From the NCBI RefSeq assembly GCF_022458985.1, contig NC_061787.1, positions 157,001-221,000 on the forward strand: DNA of 64,000 nucleotides. The letters run 5' to 3'. Below are positions 37,901 through 48,717 of this stretch, piece by piece; positions within the stretch are counted from its first letter, which is position 1, and each line of letters starts with the position of its first letter. This DNA is from Mugil cephalus. Its lineage: Eukaryota; Chordata; Actinopteri; Mugiliformes; Mugilidae. Below the pieces are notes generated by a model. That model made no database searches and was not told where the DNA came from. It worked only from the letters and a program-made list of their open reading frames with translations. Position numbers and translations under genes: made by a program.

Positions 37901-40900
37901 ACCGCTACCTGTCTGCTAACTGCTACCTGTCTGCTAACTGCTACCTGTCTGCTAACTGCTACCTGTCTGCTAACTGCTACCTGTCTGCTTCCTGTCATGT
38001 TTACTACCTGTCTACTACCTATCTGCTACCTGTCTGCTTCCTGTCTGCTACCTATCTGCTACCTGTCTGCTACCTGTCTGCTTCCTGTCTGCTACCTGTC
38101 TGCTACCTGTCTGCTTCCTGTCTGCTACCTGTCTGCTACCTGTCTGCTATCTGCCTGCTTCCTGTCTGCTACCTGTCTGCTATCTGCTACCTGTCTGCTA
38201 TCTACTACCTGTCTGCTAACTGCTACCTGTCTGCTATCTGCTACCTGTCTGCTATCTACTACCTGTCTACTATCTGCTACCTGTCTGCTAACTGCTACCT
38301 GTCTGCTAACTACTACCTGTCTGCTATCTGCTACCTGTCTGCTAACTGCTACCTGTCTGCTACCTGTCTGCTAACTACTACCTGTCTACTATCTGCTACC
38401 TGTCTGCTAACTGCTACCTGTCTGCTAACTGCTACCTGTCTGCTAACTACTACCTGTCTGATAACTACTACCTGTCTGCTACCTGTCTGCTAACTACTAC
38501 CTGTCTGCTAACTGCTACCTGTCTGCTAACTGCTACCTGTCTGCTAACTGCTACCTGTCTGCTTCCTGTCATGTTTACTACCTGTCTACTACCTATCTGC
38601 TACCTGTCTGCTTCCTGTCTGCTTCCTGTCTGCTACCTATCTGCTTCCTGTCTGCTTCCTGTCTGCTTCCTGTCTGCTACCTGTCTGCTACCTGTCTGCT
38701 ACCTGTCTGCTACCTGTCTGCTACCTGTCTGCGGTTGCTGATGTGGATGCTAGCCTCCTGCAGGTCTCCCTGACAGGCTCTGAGTCCCAGTCGAGCTTCT
38801 CTCTCGGTGAAACCCATTTCCATCAGCTGGGTCATTTTCTCCGAGTCCAGACACAGACGTCCGTACAGAGACTCCACCTGACAAACAACAACAACAACAA
38901 CAACATCATCAGGTCTGACGGGACACAGCAACACAACCAGTTAAATGCTCAAACTGCATCAGACTGACTTTGGACAGTTGCTGCCGGGCCTGACAGTCGT
39001 TTCCCTCGATGTAGGAGAGGAGACTCTGGAGGAGGTACAGCCGGAGGAACAGCACCTCCTCTCTGCCCGTGTTACCCTGGCAACGCACACACGTCAATGA
39101 TGTCAGGTGGGAATGAGTTGGTCATGATGGTGGAGGCTCAGCTCCTCCTCTACATGCTGGGGTTCAGTGTCGGGGGCACTGGTCTCGTTGTGCTGCTCTG
39201 GTGTTGTGTTGTGTTGTTGTGTAGTTGTGTAGTTGTGTGTGCTACCTTGATCATGAGCAGCCTCTGCTGCTGAGCTCCGTAACACTGGAGGAAACAGTCC
39301 TCAGCTTTCTGCAGGCGACTCTTCCCATCGTCCAGACACGACAGCGCCTCCAGGGCCCTGTAACACCACACGATGTCCAGCTGCAGGACGGCATAGTTGT
39401 CCACCGAGCTGAGCAGAGCCGACCGCAACACACTGCACACAGACACGCAACAGTCAGGCGAGAGTCACAGGGGAGGACACACTAACGGACGGGCCGTACC
39501 TGAACTGCTGGTCGGCCTGCAGCAGGTGACACAGAGCGTTGTCGTACTGCTTCTTCTTCATCAGAGCTCGACCTTTCTCATGGAAGCCCATGGCCAGGAT
39601 CAGGGCCTGGAGACACACAACACACACAGACACACAACACAGGTTCAAAACTGATGTCTGCAGTCAGACCAGAGACTGTATAAAGATAATAGAGCTCCCC
39701 CTGGTGGCTGAAGGCTGCAATGGATGGTCTCAGTCATTTTATGTAGTTAATATAATGTTGGTCAATGTTCAAGTGTCAAAGTTTTGTTCTAGTTTGTTAT
39801 TTGACGCTAGAGAAACATGAAGTGACATAATGGTGACTACCAGGTGCCATCCGGGGCCGTGAGAGGTGTAAAAATCTTAAAAAATGAGATCGTACTGATC
39901 AGACTCATCCCTCCGTCCATATCCCCAGGAAACAGCATCAGTTTGTCCAACATAAGGTAGTGGGGACACGTTGTCCATATTTATATAGAGTCTCTGTGTG
40001 AAACCAGCTGCTCACTGACTGAATCCAGTTCTCTGGATTATTGATGCGTGTGAAGGAGCTGCTGAGTGTCACCTTCTTCTCCTTGTGAGGGATCTTCAGG
40101 GGGTTTCCCTTCTGATCAGCGATCTCCAGGAAAGGCACCGTGTCTGGATCCTCGCTGCCGTCTGACAAACACAAACCACGATTCTTCAAACAGGTGTTTT
40201 GTTAACGAGCTCTTGCCTAATATTTAAACATCTACATATTAAGTCAGTGCCGCCCCTCAGGAACGACCCTGCTTCCACTTCCCTGGACATTTCTAAGTTG
40301 TTCATCTCACTTCAGATGAATGTGTGTCCACTTAATTCGTACAATTTAATTCAAATAAAATGTCTCCCCCCGAATCTCCACCATCGACCCTGTGGATTAA
40401 ACACATGTTCGCACCTCTCTCGGACAGGATCTGGAAGCCTTTCTTGGTCCTCTGGATGCTCTCGCTCTGGTTCGTCCTCTTCTCCTCCTCCTCAGTCATC
40501 TGTCGCTTCAGCTCAGCATCGCTCACCCTCAGCACCATGACCTTACTGTGATTCTTCACGCCCTGATCGGCCAGGACCTGGTCTGAGAGACAGACACACA
40601 TCTGAACATCACCCCCGTGTCTCATCACAGCGATCAACCGACCGACCAATGCTCATCTCCACAAAGAGACAGACGGCTTTTCACTGGAAGGTAGGTTTGA
40701 TTGACAGGTGGCTTGGATTAACGAGTAGATATGATTGACAGGTGGATCTGATTGATCAACAGGTGTGTCTGACTGATTGACAGGTGTGACTGATTGACTG
40801 ACAGGTGTGTCTGATTGATTGTCTGATTGATTGACAGGTGTGTCTGATTGACTGACAGGTGTGTCTGATTGACTGACAGGTGTGTCTGATTGATTGTCTG

Positions 40901-41775
40901 ATTGATTGACAGGTGTGTCTGACTGACTGACAGGTGTGTCTGATTGACAGGTTGATTTGATTGACAGGTGTGTCTGACTGATTGACAGGTGTGACTGATT
41001 GATTGACAGGTGTGTCTGATTGACTGACAGGTGTGTCTGATTGATTGATAGGTGTGTCTGACTGACTGACAGGTGTGTCTGATTGACAGGTTGATTTGAT
41101 TGACAGGTGTGTCTGACTGATTGATTGACAGGTGTGTCTGACTGATTGACAGGTGTGTCTGATTGACTGACAGGTGTGTCTGATTGACTGACAGGTGTGT
41201 CTGATTGATTGATAGGTGTGTCTGACTGACTGACAGGTGTGTCTGATTGACAGGTTGATTTGATTGACAGGTGTGTCTGACCTGCTGCCAGCGTTTTCCC
41301 GTTGAGGATCAGTTTGATGTGTTTCAGGCCGTGCTCCTGTCCAACCCTGTCTATCACCTCCTGGGCCAGTGTGTCCAGCCTCGTCTCCAGGTAGGTCTTC
41401 GCCTTTGGGTCCTGGAGACAAACATGGCGTCGTGTTAAGACCAGCGTCCACAGACAAAACAAACATCCTTCAGGGGCCTAACGTCCGTCCACCTTCTTGC
41501 TGTCTCTGGGCAGCAGCAGCTCCAGCGTGGCCACGTTGGTTTCTCTGAACGTCTTGTTGCCTTTTCCTCTCTTCACAGCCTGAGCTCGGATCGACTCCAG
41601 AGCGCCACCTACCTCCGACGCAGGCAGACACAGGAGAGGCGCGTAGCGCTCTGCTAGCTCCTGACCAGGGAGGAGGAGGAAAAAAGGGTTTAACACACCA
41701 CGATCAGCTCAAATAAACTCCCCAAACTAGTATTTTTGTTCTGTCACTGTGTGAAATATCTGGTCTCAGTGTGTC

Positions 41776-41815
<40 letters not shown>

Positions 41816-41934
41816 CAGACCTTCATCGCCTGTTCCCCCGGGAGGTTGTCATCAGTGAACGGAGGATGCCACAGCTGGATCTTCTCCTGCTTTAGGAGGT
41901 TCTTCAGTTTGGACTCCAGGTTCTGCTCCGCCAT
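34968..41934 (-). CDS. nub1: NEDD8 ultimate buster 1 (negative regulator of ubiquitin-like proteins)
   Basis: Adaptor that binds NEDD8 and FAT10 and delivers them and their conjugates to the proteasome. Minus-strand exons: 41934-41821, 41660-41493, 41411-41282, 40582-40415, 40161-40073, 39606-39500, 39432-39246, 39076-38969, 38877-38725, 37636-37490, 37406-37326, 36977-36755, 35110-34968; 1818 nt, 605 aa, the family's usual length. Residues about 100-155 form the ubiquitin-like region ([31 protein letters not shown]); 224-357 are the helical middle part ([35 protein letters not shown]). UBA1 ([20 protein letters not shown]) is near 370-405, UBA2 ([20 protein letters not shown]) near 426-457, UBA3 ([20 protein letters not shown]) near 478-520. 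KRRRR at about 419 is a candidate nuclear signal. A Ser/Thr/Pro tract precedes an acidic tail ([20 protein letters not shown]) as in the human protein. Introns 3, 9, 11 and 12 are filled with tandem arrays. Confidence 0.96.
35447..35995 (-). repeat. (TAGGG/TAGAG)n pentanucleotide array, nub1 intron 12
   Basis: About 100 units of GTAGA/GTAGG type on the plus strand, degrading into TAGG tetramers after 35865. G-rich on the plus strand, so the template strand of nub1 carries the G runs. Confidence 0.95.
36127..36736 (-). repeat. GGTCAGAGG-type array, nub1 intron 12
   Basis: Units of 7, 10 and 13 nt (CTCTGACCTC, CTCTGACCTCCTGACCTC and similar on the plus strand). In nub1 sense the array reads GAGGTCAGAGG and starts 19 nt after the exon 12 donor. 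It is stop-free in all sense frames and translates to Arg/Gly/Ser/Glu/Gln/Val repeats. Confidence 0.95.
36990..37316 (-). repeat. CCTCCAGCTG-type array filling nub1 intron 11
   Basis: On the plus strand GCTGGAGGACACCA and GCTGGAGGACAACA units alternate. The array occupies nearly all of the 348 nt intron and is stop-free in all three sense frames. Confidence 0.95.
37707..38735 (-). repeat. CTACCTGTCTG array in nub1 intron 9
   Basis: About 70 units, mainly 11 nt (CTACCTGTCTG) and 18 nt (CTACCTGTCTGCTAACTG). In nub1 sense each unit holds CAGACAGGTAGCAG. The first unit overlaps the end of exon 9, whose own donor is CAGACAG|GTAGCAG. Confidence 0.97.
38879..38908 (-). repeat. (AAC)n microsatellite in nub1 intron 8
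   Basis: About eight AAC units directly upstream (in gene sense, GTT) of the exon 9 acceptor. Confidence 0.85.
39691..39710 (-). promoter_or_regulatory. CTCF-like motif in nub1 intron 5
   Basis: The minus strand reads CCACCAGGGGGAGC, a near match to the CTCF core. It lies in a fragment related to the element at 62456-62560. Confidence 0.35.
40690..41281 (-). repeat. GACAGGTGTGTCTGATTG array in nub1 intron 3
   Basis: About 28 units of 17-25 nt (GACAGGTGTGTCTGACTGATT and variants). In gene sense the first unit GTCAGACACACCTGTC begins exactly at the exon 3 donor. It is stop-free in the exon 3 reading frame. Confidence 0.96.
41777..41814 (-). repeat. (GAT)n microsatellite in nub1 intron 1
   Basis: About 12 GAT units on the plus strand starting 3-6 nt from the exon 1 donor AAG|GTCTGATC. 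Confidence 0.9.
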
Positions 41935-41956
41935 CTCCTCTGAGGAAGGATGACAA

Positions 41957-42429
41957 CAAAGAGGAGGAAAAGGAGGAGGAGGAGGAGGAAGTCATGAGGA
42001 GGAGGAGGAGGAAAAGGAAGAAGTCATGAGGAGGAGGAGGAGGAGGAGGAGGAGGAAAAGGAAGAAGACATGAGGAGGAGGAGGAGAGGAGGAGGAGGAG
42101 GAGGAGAGGAAGGAAGAAGACATGAGGAGGAGGAGGAGGAGGAGGAAAAGGAAGAAGACATGAGGAGGAGGAGGAAGAGGAGGAGGAGGAGGAGGAAAAG
42201 GAAGAAGACATGAGGAGGAAGAGGAGGAGGAGGAGGAAAAGGAAGAAGACATGAGGAGGAGGAGGAAGAGGAGGAGGAGGAGGAAAAGGAAGAAGACATG
42301 AGGAGGAGGAGGAGGAGGAGGAAAAGGAAGAAGACATGAGGAGGAGGAGGAAGAGGAGGAGGAAGAGGAGGAAAAGGAAGAAGACATGAGGAGGAGGAGG
42401 AGGAGGAGGAGGAGGAGGAAAAAGAGGAG

Positions 42430-42464
<35 letters not shown>

Positions 42465-42665
42465 GGAGGAGGAGGAGGAGGAGGAAAAGGAAGAAGACAT
42501 GAGGAGGAGGAAGAGGAGGAGGAGGAAAGGGGAGGAGGAGGAGGAAGAGGAGGAGGAGGAGGAAAGGGGAGGAGGAGGAGGAAGAGGAGGAGGAGGAAAG
42601 GGGAGGAGGAGGAGGAGGAGGAGGAGGAGGAAGAAGACATGAGGAGGAGGAGGAGGAAAGGGGTG

Positions 42666-42700
<35 letters not shown>

Positions 42701-42720
42701 GGAGGAGGAGGAAAGGGGAG
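41957..42720 (-). repeat. (GGA)n array just upstream of the nub1 start codon
   Basis: A 760 bp purine-rich array of GGA with AAAGGAAGAAGACAT spacers on the plus strand; in gene sense (TCC)n with ATGTCTTCTTCCTTT. It ends about 20 nt upstream of CCTTCCTCAG, a good 3' splice site 5 nt before the start codon, so it is probably in the intron after an untranslated first exon. The many Pro/Ser-rich open frames over it are artefacts. Confidence 0.95.
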
Positions 42721-44213
42721 TTCCTGAGTCAGAGCAGCTGATAACAGCTTGTGTTTCCAGTCTCTGGATGAAATAAATGTCTGTGGTTCTCAGACCTGAG
42801 GCTCAGGACCCTGTAACTGGGCAAAGGTGACACCTAAAGAGTCAACAAGAACATTTCTAACTTTTTAAGATGTTATCTTGAGCCGTTTATCTTGATTATT
42901 ATGAGATAAGATATATGAGATAAGATATGACTGATCACAATTAGTGTAAACTGGGTTGAGGTGTTGACAACCTGAATATAAACAGTGACATTCATGAACA
43001 TCATGAGTAGAAAAGCTCCAGTAGGAGTTGGTCAGTGACTTACTTACTTCCTGATAATCTTCAGCAGGTCAGAAAAAGTTAAATGATGTCAGCTGATGTT
43101 AAAAAGGAGACGACATTTATTAGCATTAGCACACACGGCTAAAACCAACGTGCATTAACCCGGTGAGCTGGTAAAGATTAAAACGCTGCCATCAGTCGGT
43201 GTCGGTGTTAAATGTGACCGTGAGTCACCTTGATGTTAGAGGACGCGATGACAAACAGCTCCTCGATGGAAAATATCAGTTCAATCTGAAATGTTGCTTC
43301 GCTTCTGCTCGACGACGTTGTTTTTATGAATTTGTTGTTTCCGAGAAGGATATGACGAGAGAGAGAAGAGGTCTCACTTCTGAGCCTTTTCACGGGACGG
43401 TGGACGTGTGAACAACACAATTACTAGACGTGACAGCGCAGCTCAGGCGGCTCATCCTCCTACACATAGACGATCTTTGGTTATCTACGGTGGCGTAAGA
43501 GGGTCAAACTTCACTGTGTCGAAAGTAAGACTGAATGAAATAAAAGGCAAAAAAATAAATAAATAAATATAAATGTTGTTAAATATTATTAGGAAACGAA
43601 ATGGCACTAAACTAAATGAAAAAAATGCATAAATAATGAGAATACAGCCAATTGATGAAGCCAACTTTAATTGAATTGTATTTGTATAGCATCAATTACC
43701 TACAAGTTGTCTCAAGACACTTTTAGAACCCAGAACAAGCACTAAAGCAGTGGTGGCAAAGAAAAAACTCTTTTAACTCTTTAACAGGGAAGCGTTACCT
43801 AACCTAATAATTTTCTAAATGTCTTCTTTCCACATAACACAGTGTAATTCCAGGTCACTTTATTATATTATAATGTATTAATGTTGGCTAAGTAATATTT
43901 GTATTTATAAAAAAAAAAGCTGAATGTTTGGAGAATAAATAAAAGGTAGAAACAACCTGAAGGATTCTGATGAACATACTTAAAGAAGGAACGAGACTCC
44001 ATTGCTCGATATCTAAGAAGCTGCACCCAGTCACGTCTCTGGGCTTCCTGCCAAAAGAAGAAGAATTCCTGATTGAAAAAGCGTCCTGGCCCTCGGTGAA
44101 TTGTTTAGTCTTCAGATTTGTGTTTCTGTGTTTGTTTACTTTTAATTTCACTTCATCTCTAGATTTTACATTTGATTTATTTCATATCTGGATTCTCTGG
44201 TTGTGCGACCTCC
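42721..44213. other. Between nub1 and the C9orf152-like gene
   Basis: Should hold the nub1 promoter and a non-coding first exon, probably near 43200-43450 where CpGs cluster, but I cannot define them. A LINE tail lies at 43665-43795. AATAAA for the C9orf152-like gene is at 44176-44181 (minus strand). Confidence 0.4.
43665..43795 (-). mobile_element. LINE 3' tail, reverse copy
   Basis: TTTAATTGAATTGTATTTGT, AGTTGTCTCAAGACACTTTT and a TTAACAGGGA end are the reverse complement of the tail at 20120-20248. Confidence 0.7.
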
Positions 44214-47200
44214 TCAGAAGGACGCGTACATGCCCAGCCTCTTGGCGGCCTCAGAGATCCTCGGGTTCCTCCTGCTGGGGAACGGGTAGTGGCTGGAGGA
44301 GAACGAAGCCGCCCCTCCGACACTCAGCTGCCTGGTGAACCTGAGGGACGGGGCTGAGGACTTCCTGCTGGTCTGCAGGACGCCACTGGTTTTCTCAGGC
44401 TCCTCCGGGTCCTGGTGTCGGTTGTTGGTGGTAGATGATGCTACAGAGGCGACGGGGGTGGAGCTTTCATCAGAAGGTTCCTGAGAATCTGCGAAGGAGC
44501 TGCAGACCGAACTCTTCCTGGACGTCCTGAAGTCAGGAAAAGAAACCTGGATCCCGTCCACTGAGTCAGAGGATGTGGGAACTGAATTTTCTGCAGACCT
44601 GAAGACGGGATCTTTGGAGCCGCTGAAGGATGTTTCTTTGGAGCTGCTCAGAGAAACTGAGTCCTCACATTGTTTTCTGGCCTCATCCTCAGAGGAGGAA
44701 GACCAAGAACACCTGTTAAAAACAGTTCACGTGGAATCACAAGAGTTTCTACAAACACAAAAACGTCTGAACTGATCTAAAAGACGCTACAGTTAGAAAC
44801 AGAAGCATAACACCAGTTTGGACGTGACCTCCTGAAGTCAGCAGCCTCAGACTCTACACAATCTTCCAGTCTCACATCAAATCTGTCACCAAATCTGCCT
44901 TTTTCTACTTTAACCTCCTGAGACCTGAGTTTTTGTTTGTTGTGGATTTTTAATTCCTCGTATATTCCACATATAAAAACTAACCATCTTTCAACAGGAA
45001 GTAGTAGTTTTTATAAAACAAAAAACAAACAAACAAACAAAAAAAACAATGTCCTCTTATGTGGACACTGGGATTATCTCGTTATTTATATTAGAATAAT
45101 TTTAATACATGAACATGACTGAGCAAAGACAGAATTGCAAACAATGAAGTCCCAACGTCCTCAAATGAGTTCTTGCTAATTAGCGAGGTTGTAGCTTGTT
45201 GCTGTTGATAAAATTTGGTAAATTTGTGGATCATATCGAACTAGAAATGTTAATAAGAATAAATAAATAAGTTTTAAATGTAGAATTTGATGGGATTTTG
45301 TTCCTCGTCCACTTTTGTTGTGATCGTCTGTAGAATGAATCTGATGAAATGTTTTTACCGACTAGTGTAGTGATACTTTGCTACCACTAGATGTCAGACT
45401 TAAGTGTCCACTAATGAGGACAACGGGTTTAAATGAAGCAGAAAAAGCTGCAATAAAACCTAAAACTTAATGTCCCCATATGAGGACGCAGGGTCTCAGG
45501 AGGGTTAAAGCATCTCTTGAACCCTACACCCTCGTACATGCCGTCATCATCACCAGCCGTCTGGACTACAACTATGGAGTCCTGTTCAGGGGACCCAGCA
45601 GAACCCTGGACAGGCTCCAGTCCGTCCAGAACCGCTGCCCTGGGTTCTCACCCCCACCGAGGCCTGGCAGCGTATCCCCCCCACACTGACTCCCCATAAA
45701 ATACTGCATCTCTTATAAAATCCTCCGTCTACAGACCCGCTGCTTGTTGTGTCTGAGGAGGACGAGGGCAGCTGGACGCTGAGGGGGGGGCAGGAGCGCC
45801 GGTGGAGGTCCAGGTGGACGTGCCAGGGGTCGTAGGTCAGGAGTTCGGGTTCAAAGGTCACAGCCGGGGGTGAAACCAAACGCTGAGACACTGGCACCAC
45901 GTTGACAGCGTCCGACAGCTCCACAGAAACTGGAAAAAAGTAGTTTCAAGTAATAATTCAGTTTTCTATGTTGAGAATCTGAACTGAATGAATAAATGAA
46001 TGAATGAGAAGTTTATTTCAAATATGTAAATAAGGAAAATAGACGTTCATGAGGAAATAATAGAAAATGTAAATATATCAACATTTAAATAAGACTATTA
46101 TACAATTATACACAGTTATAGCAAAATACAAAATAAATATTCCAACAATTTATAATTTGATTTACTTACTTAAGTTCTCAGGTTTGATCACTTAGATTTT
46201 TCTTTAATATTTAAGCATTTTTATGTTGTAAAAACTCAAATCATTCTAGAGCTTTAACCTGGTACAGCCTCCAGCCTGACATGGTGAATGAGAAGGTGTT
46301 TATAAATCCTGGTTTTCCTCCACAGACAGACAAACCCCCCTGAATCCCCCCGAACCCCCTGAACCCCCTGAATCCCCTGAATCCCCCCTGAACCCCCTGA
46401 ATCCCCCCTGAACCCCCTGAACCCCCTGAACCCCCCATGAACCCCCCCTGAACCCCCTGAAACCCCTGAACCCCCTGAAACCCCTGACCCCCCCCTGAAC
46501 CCCCTGAACCCCCCCTGAACCCCCTGAACCCCCTGAAACCCCTGAACCCCTGAAACCTTCCCGGATGCTGTGATGCCGACTCTCGTCTCCACAGGTAAAT
46601 AATCTCACCTTCCCTGAGCAGCAGCACCTGAGTGTGTGTCCTCTGCCTGTCTCTGCTGCTCCTGTACTGTTCTCTGAGCATTGAAATGTCCATGTTCCTC
46701 CTGCTCTCCACCTCCTCCGCTTCCTCCTCCTCCTCCTCCTCCTTCTTCTGCTTCCCTGCAGGAGGAGACAGACGTCGACCTTTGACCCACAAGTAAACAA
46801 ACTGTTTCAGTTTTACCTGCTCAGTAAATATCTGTTCATCAGACTAAATTCAGTTTTAATTACTCGCGGCCTTTTGAATTGAAGTATTATTTAAGTATCC
46901 AGACTCAAAGTGCTTTCAGATTTCTGTGAACATGAAGCTTCGGCCGGTTTATGTTTCTGAGTTAAGTTGACGGAGACTCTGTGGCCCCGTAGCTGACGTC
47001 CACCTCCAGAAATAAAACTTCAAGAGCTGTGATTGGTCCTCCTGGTACCAGCGTTTCCTCTTTAGGGCTGTGATTGGTCGGACTCTGCCCCTCCTTCCGC
47101 CGTCTGTTCCCTGGCTTTATGTAAAGTGCTGTAGAACTGAAGTTCTTATTTATTATTATTATTAAATTATTATGTCTGCAGTTCTATGAAAGAACCTTTC

Positions 47201-48050
47201 GACTGAACTCGTCTTAAACTGATACGTTATATGTGTGTATGTAACAAAAACACATATTTACACAACATATATGGAAAGTAAAGGAACACGATTTCATTGT
47301 TCATGGATAAAATGTGAAAGTTGTGGGGAGAGGTTTGTTTGTTTGTTTGTTTGTTTGTTTTGTCAGCGTTTCCATGAAGTTTTTCTTCCTGGGTTCCGAC
47401 CATAAGCACAAAATGACACAATGAAACAGAACAATAACACAATAGAATTAAAAGACAACAAATGCAAGAAAGTATATGTATACACATATATACACATACA
47501 GTACACATACCCGCACATATACACACACATTTGTCCATGTGAAAATGAATCACAGTGAACCACAAAACTATTTCTGTTGGGAACATAACTCCATTTTATT
47601 TTATTTTACTTTATTTTATTATTTTATTTATTTTACTTTATTTTATTATTTTATTTTATATTTTTTTATATTTTAGATTCTTTATGTGTGGATGCTCCTG
47701 GACCCTGAGAAACTAATTTCTTTTGTGTGTGCAACATATAAATGACTATAAATGACTTGAACGCTCAGACCTCAGTTTGTTTAATGCCAGACGTGATGCA
47801 GTGGTGTTAACAAACATTTATTAAATTACCAAATTAAAAAATAACATGTAAAACTACACATATGGTGACCTTTCATGGACTAAGTTCAGATTTTAAACAG
47901 GACTCCTGAAGGAGAAGGTGACGGGTGAGTGCAGACCATGATTAAAATAAATGAAGCTGTGAGTGAATATGCTCTGGTTAAAGTGAGTGGACTGTTACCG
48001 TGCAGCAGCTGTTCACTGGGAGTCACACAGCAGCAGCAGGAGCAGGACAT
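44214..48050 (-). CDS. C9orf152: C9orf152-like protein of unknown function
   Basis: Minus-strand exons 48050-47999, 46755-46609, 45929-45737 and 44712-44214 join in phase to 891 nt, 296 aa. Resemblance to human C9orf152 (239 aa) was recognised from three conserved blocks: DISMLREQYRSSRDRQRTH (residues about 36-54), LTYDPWHVHLDLHRRSC in exon 3, and the C-terminal HYPFPSRRNPRISEAAKRLG followed by MYASF. The middle is Ser-rich and probably disordered; residues 20-32 are a Lys/Glu run. The start is uncertain: an in-frame ATG 48 nt upstream would add 16 residues, but a 3' splice-like CCAACAG lies just before the chosen ATG. The exon 3 donor (GG|GTCTGT) is weak and is the least certain border. No domain of known function is visible. 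AATAAA lies 33 nt after the stop. Confidence 0.75.
45480..45760 (+). mobile_element. L2-like LINE reverse transcriptase fragment
   Basis: Reads VIITSRLDYNYGVLFRGPSR then LDRLQSVQNRC, and LPIKYCISYKILRLQ in another frame, matching the C-terminal RT region of L2-clade LINEs. It is broken, antisense to the host gene, and its right edge touches the exon 3 donor of the C9orf152-like gene. Confidence 0.75.
46330..46556 (-). repeat. CCCCCTGAA array in C9orf152-like intron 2
   Basis: About 25 units of CCCCTGAAC/CCCCCTGAAT. In gene sense TTCAGGGGG, stop-free in three frames; it starts about 50 nt from the exon 2 donor and translates to Gly/Phe/Arg/Gln repeats. Confidence 0.95.
46810..47885. other. 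C9orf152-like intron 1
   Basis: AT-rich intron with a (GTTT)n run near 47336-47360 and a (TTTTA)n run near 47595-47665. No additional exon is supported. Confidence 0.45.
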
Positions 48051-48717
48051 CCTGTTGGCAGCAGCAGCAACACACCTACCCCATGGGTGCAGGGCCATAC
48101 GACGTCTTTAAAACCTTCTGCTAACTCCAACTAACTCCATCTGCACTTTAATCCCTCATACGGCTCCAGAACAGATCCAAAGCAGCGGGACTGGAACAAA
48201 CCGAGCAGGGGAAGACACAGACGTGGTCGGGGAGGAAGCTGGAAGAGAAAGTCAAACACTCAGAGTTATTCCGTAACTTTAATCGGTGTGTAAACAGAGG
48301 AGGACGAAGTGGCGCCTTTCACATCCGTTTGTTTGACGAGAGAGATTAAAGAATAAAATCACAAAGCCAGACTTTACTCTGGAACAAAAAAAAAACAAAA
48401 AAAACAGGATTATTTAATAAAGATAATGAACTAAAGCCCCGTTCATTCACACACTGAACCCACAATTCCTCCACTCACACAGTTAATTGATCTTAAGAAG
48501 TTCCAAGTTCAGATCCATTTAAATAAATTCTTATCAGCTGACATTTAAAGCTGAGAACTAATGTTCCTGTTTCTACTCAGATTAATTAAAAAGTTTATAC
48601 GTTTATTTTATCTTCAGAGTTCGTTCAGAGACGAGGAAATTAACGTTTGAGATTCACTTCTTCATTTTACTTCTAAAATCCACCCATCCATTACGTTTAC
48701 ACGCTTACCCTGCATCT
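48051..48717. other. Upstream of the C9orf152-like gene
   Basis: Expected to hold its promoter. No TATA box or CpG island stands out. Confidence 0.35.

Noticed and set aside
41852-42640. 262-codon Ser/Pro/Leu open frame on the minus strand
   Set aside because: Translation of the (TCC)n array; overlaps nub1 exon 1 in the wrong frame.
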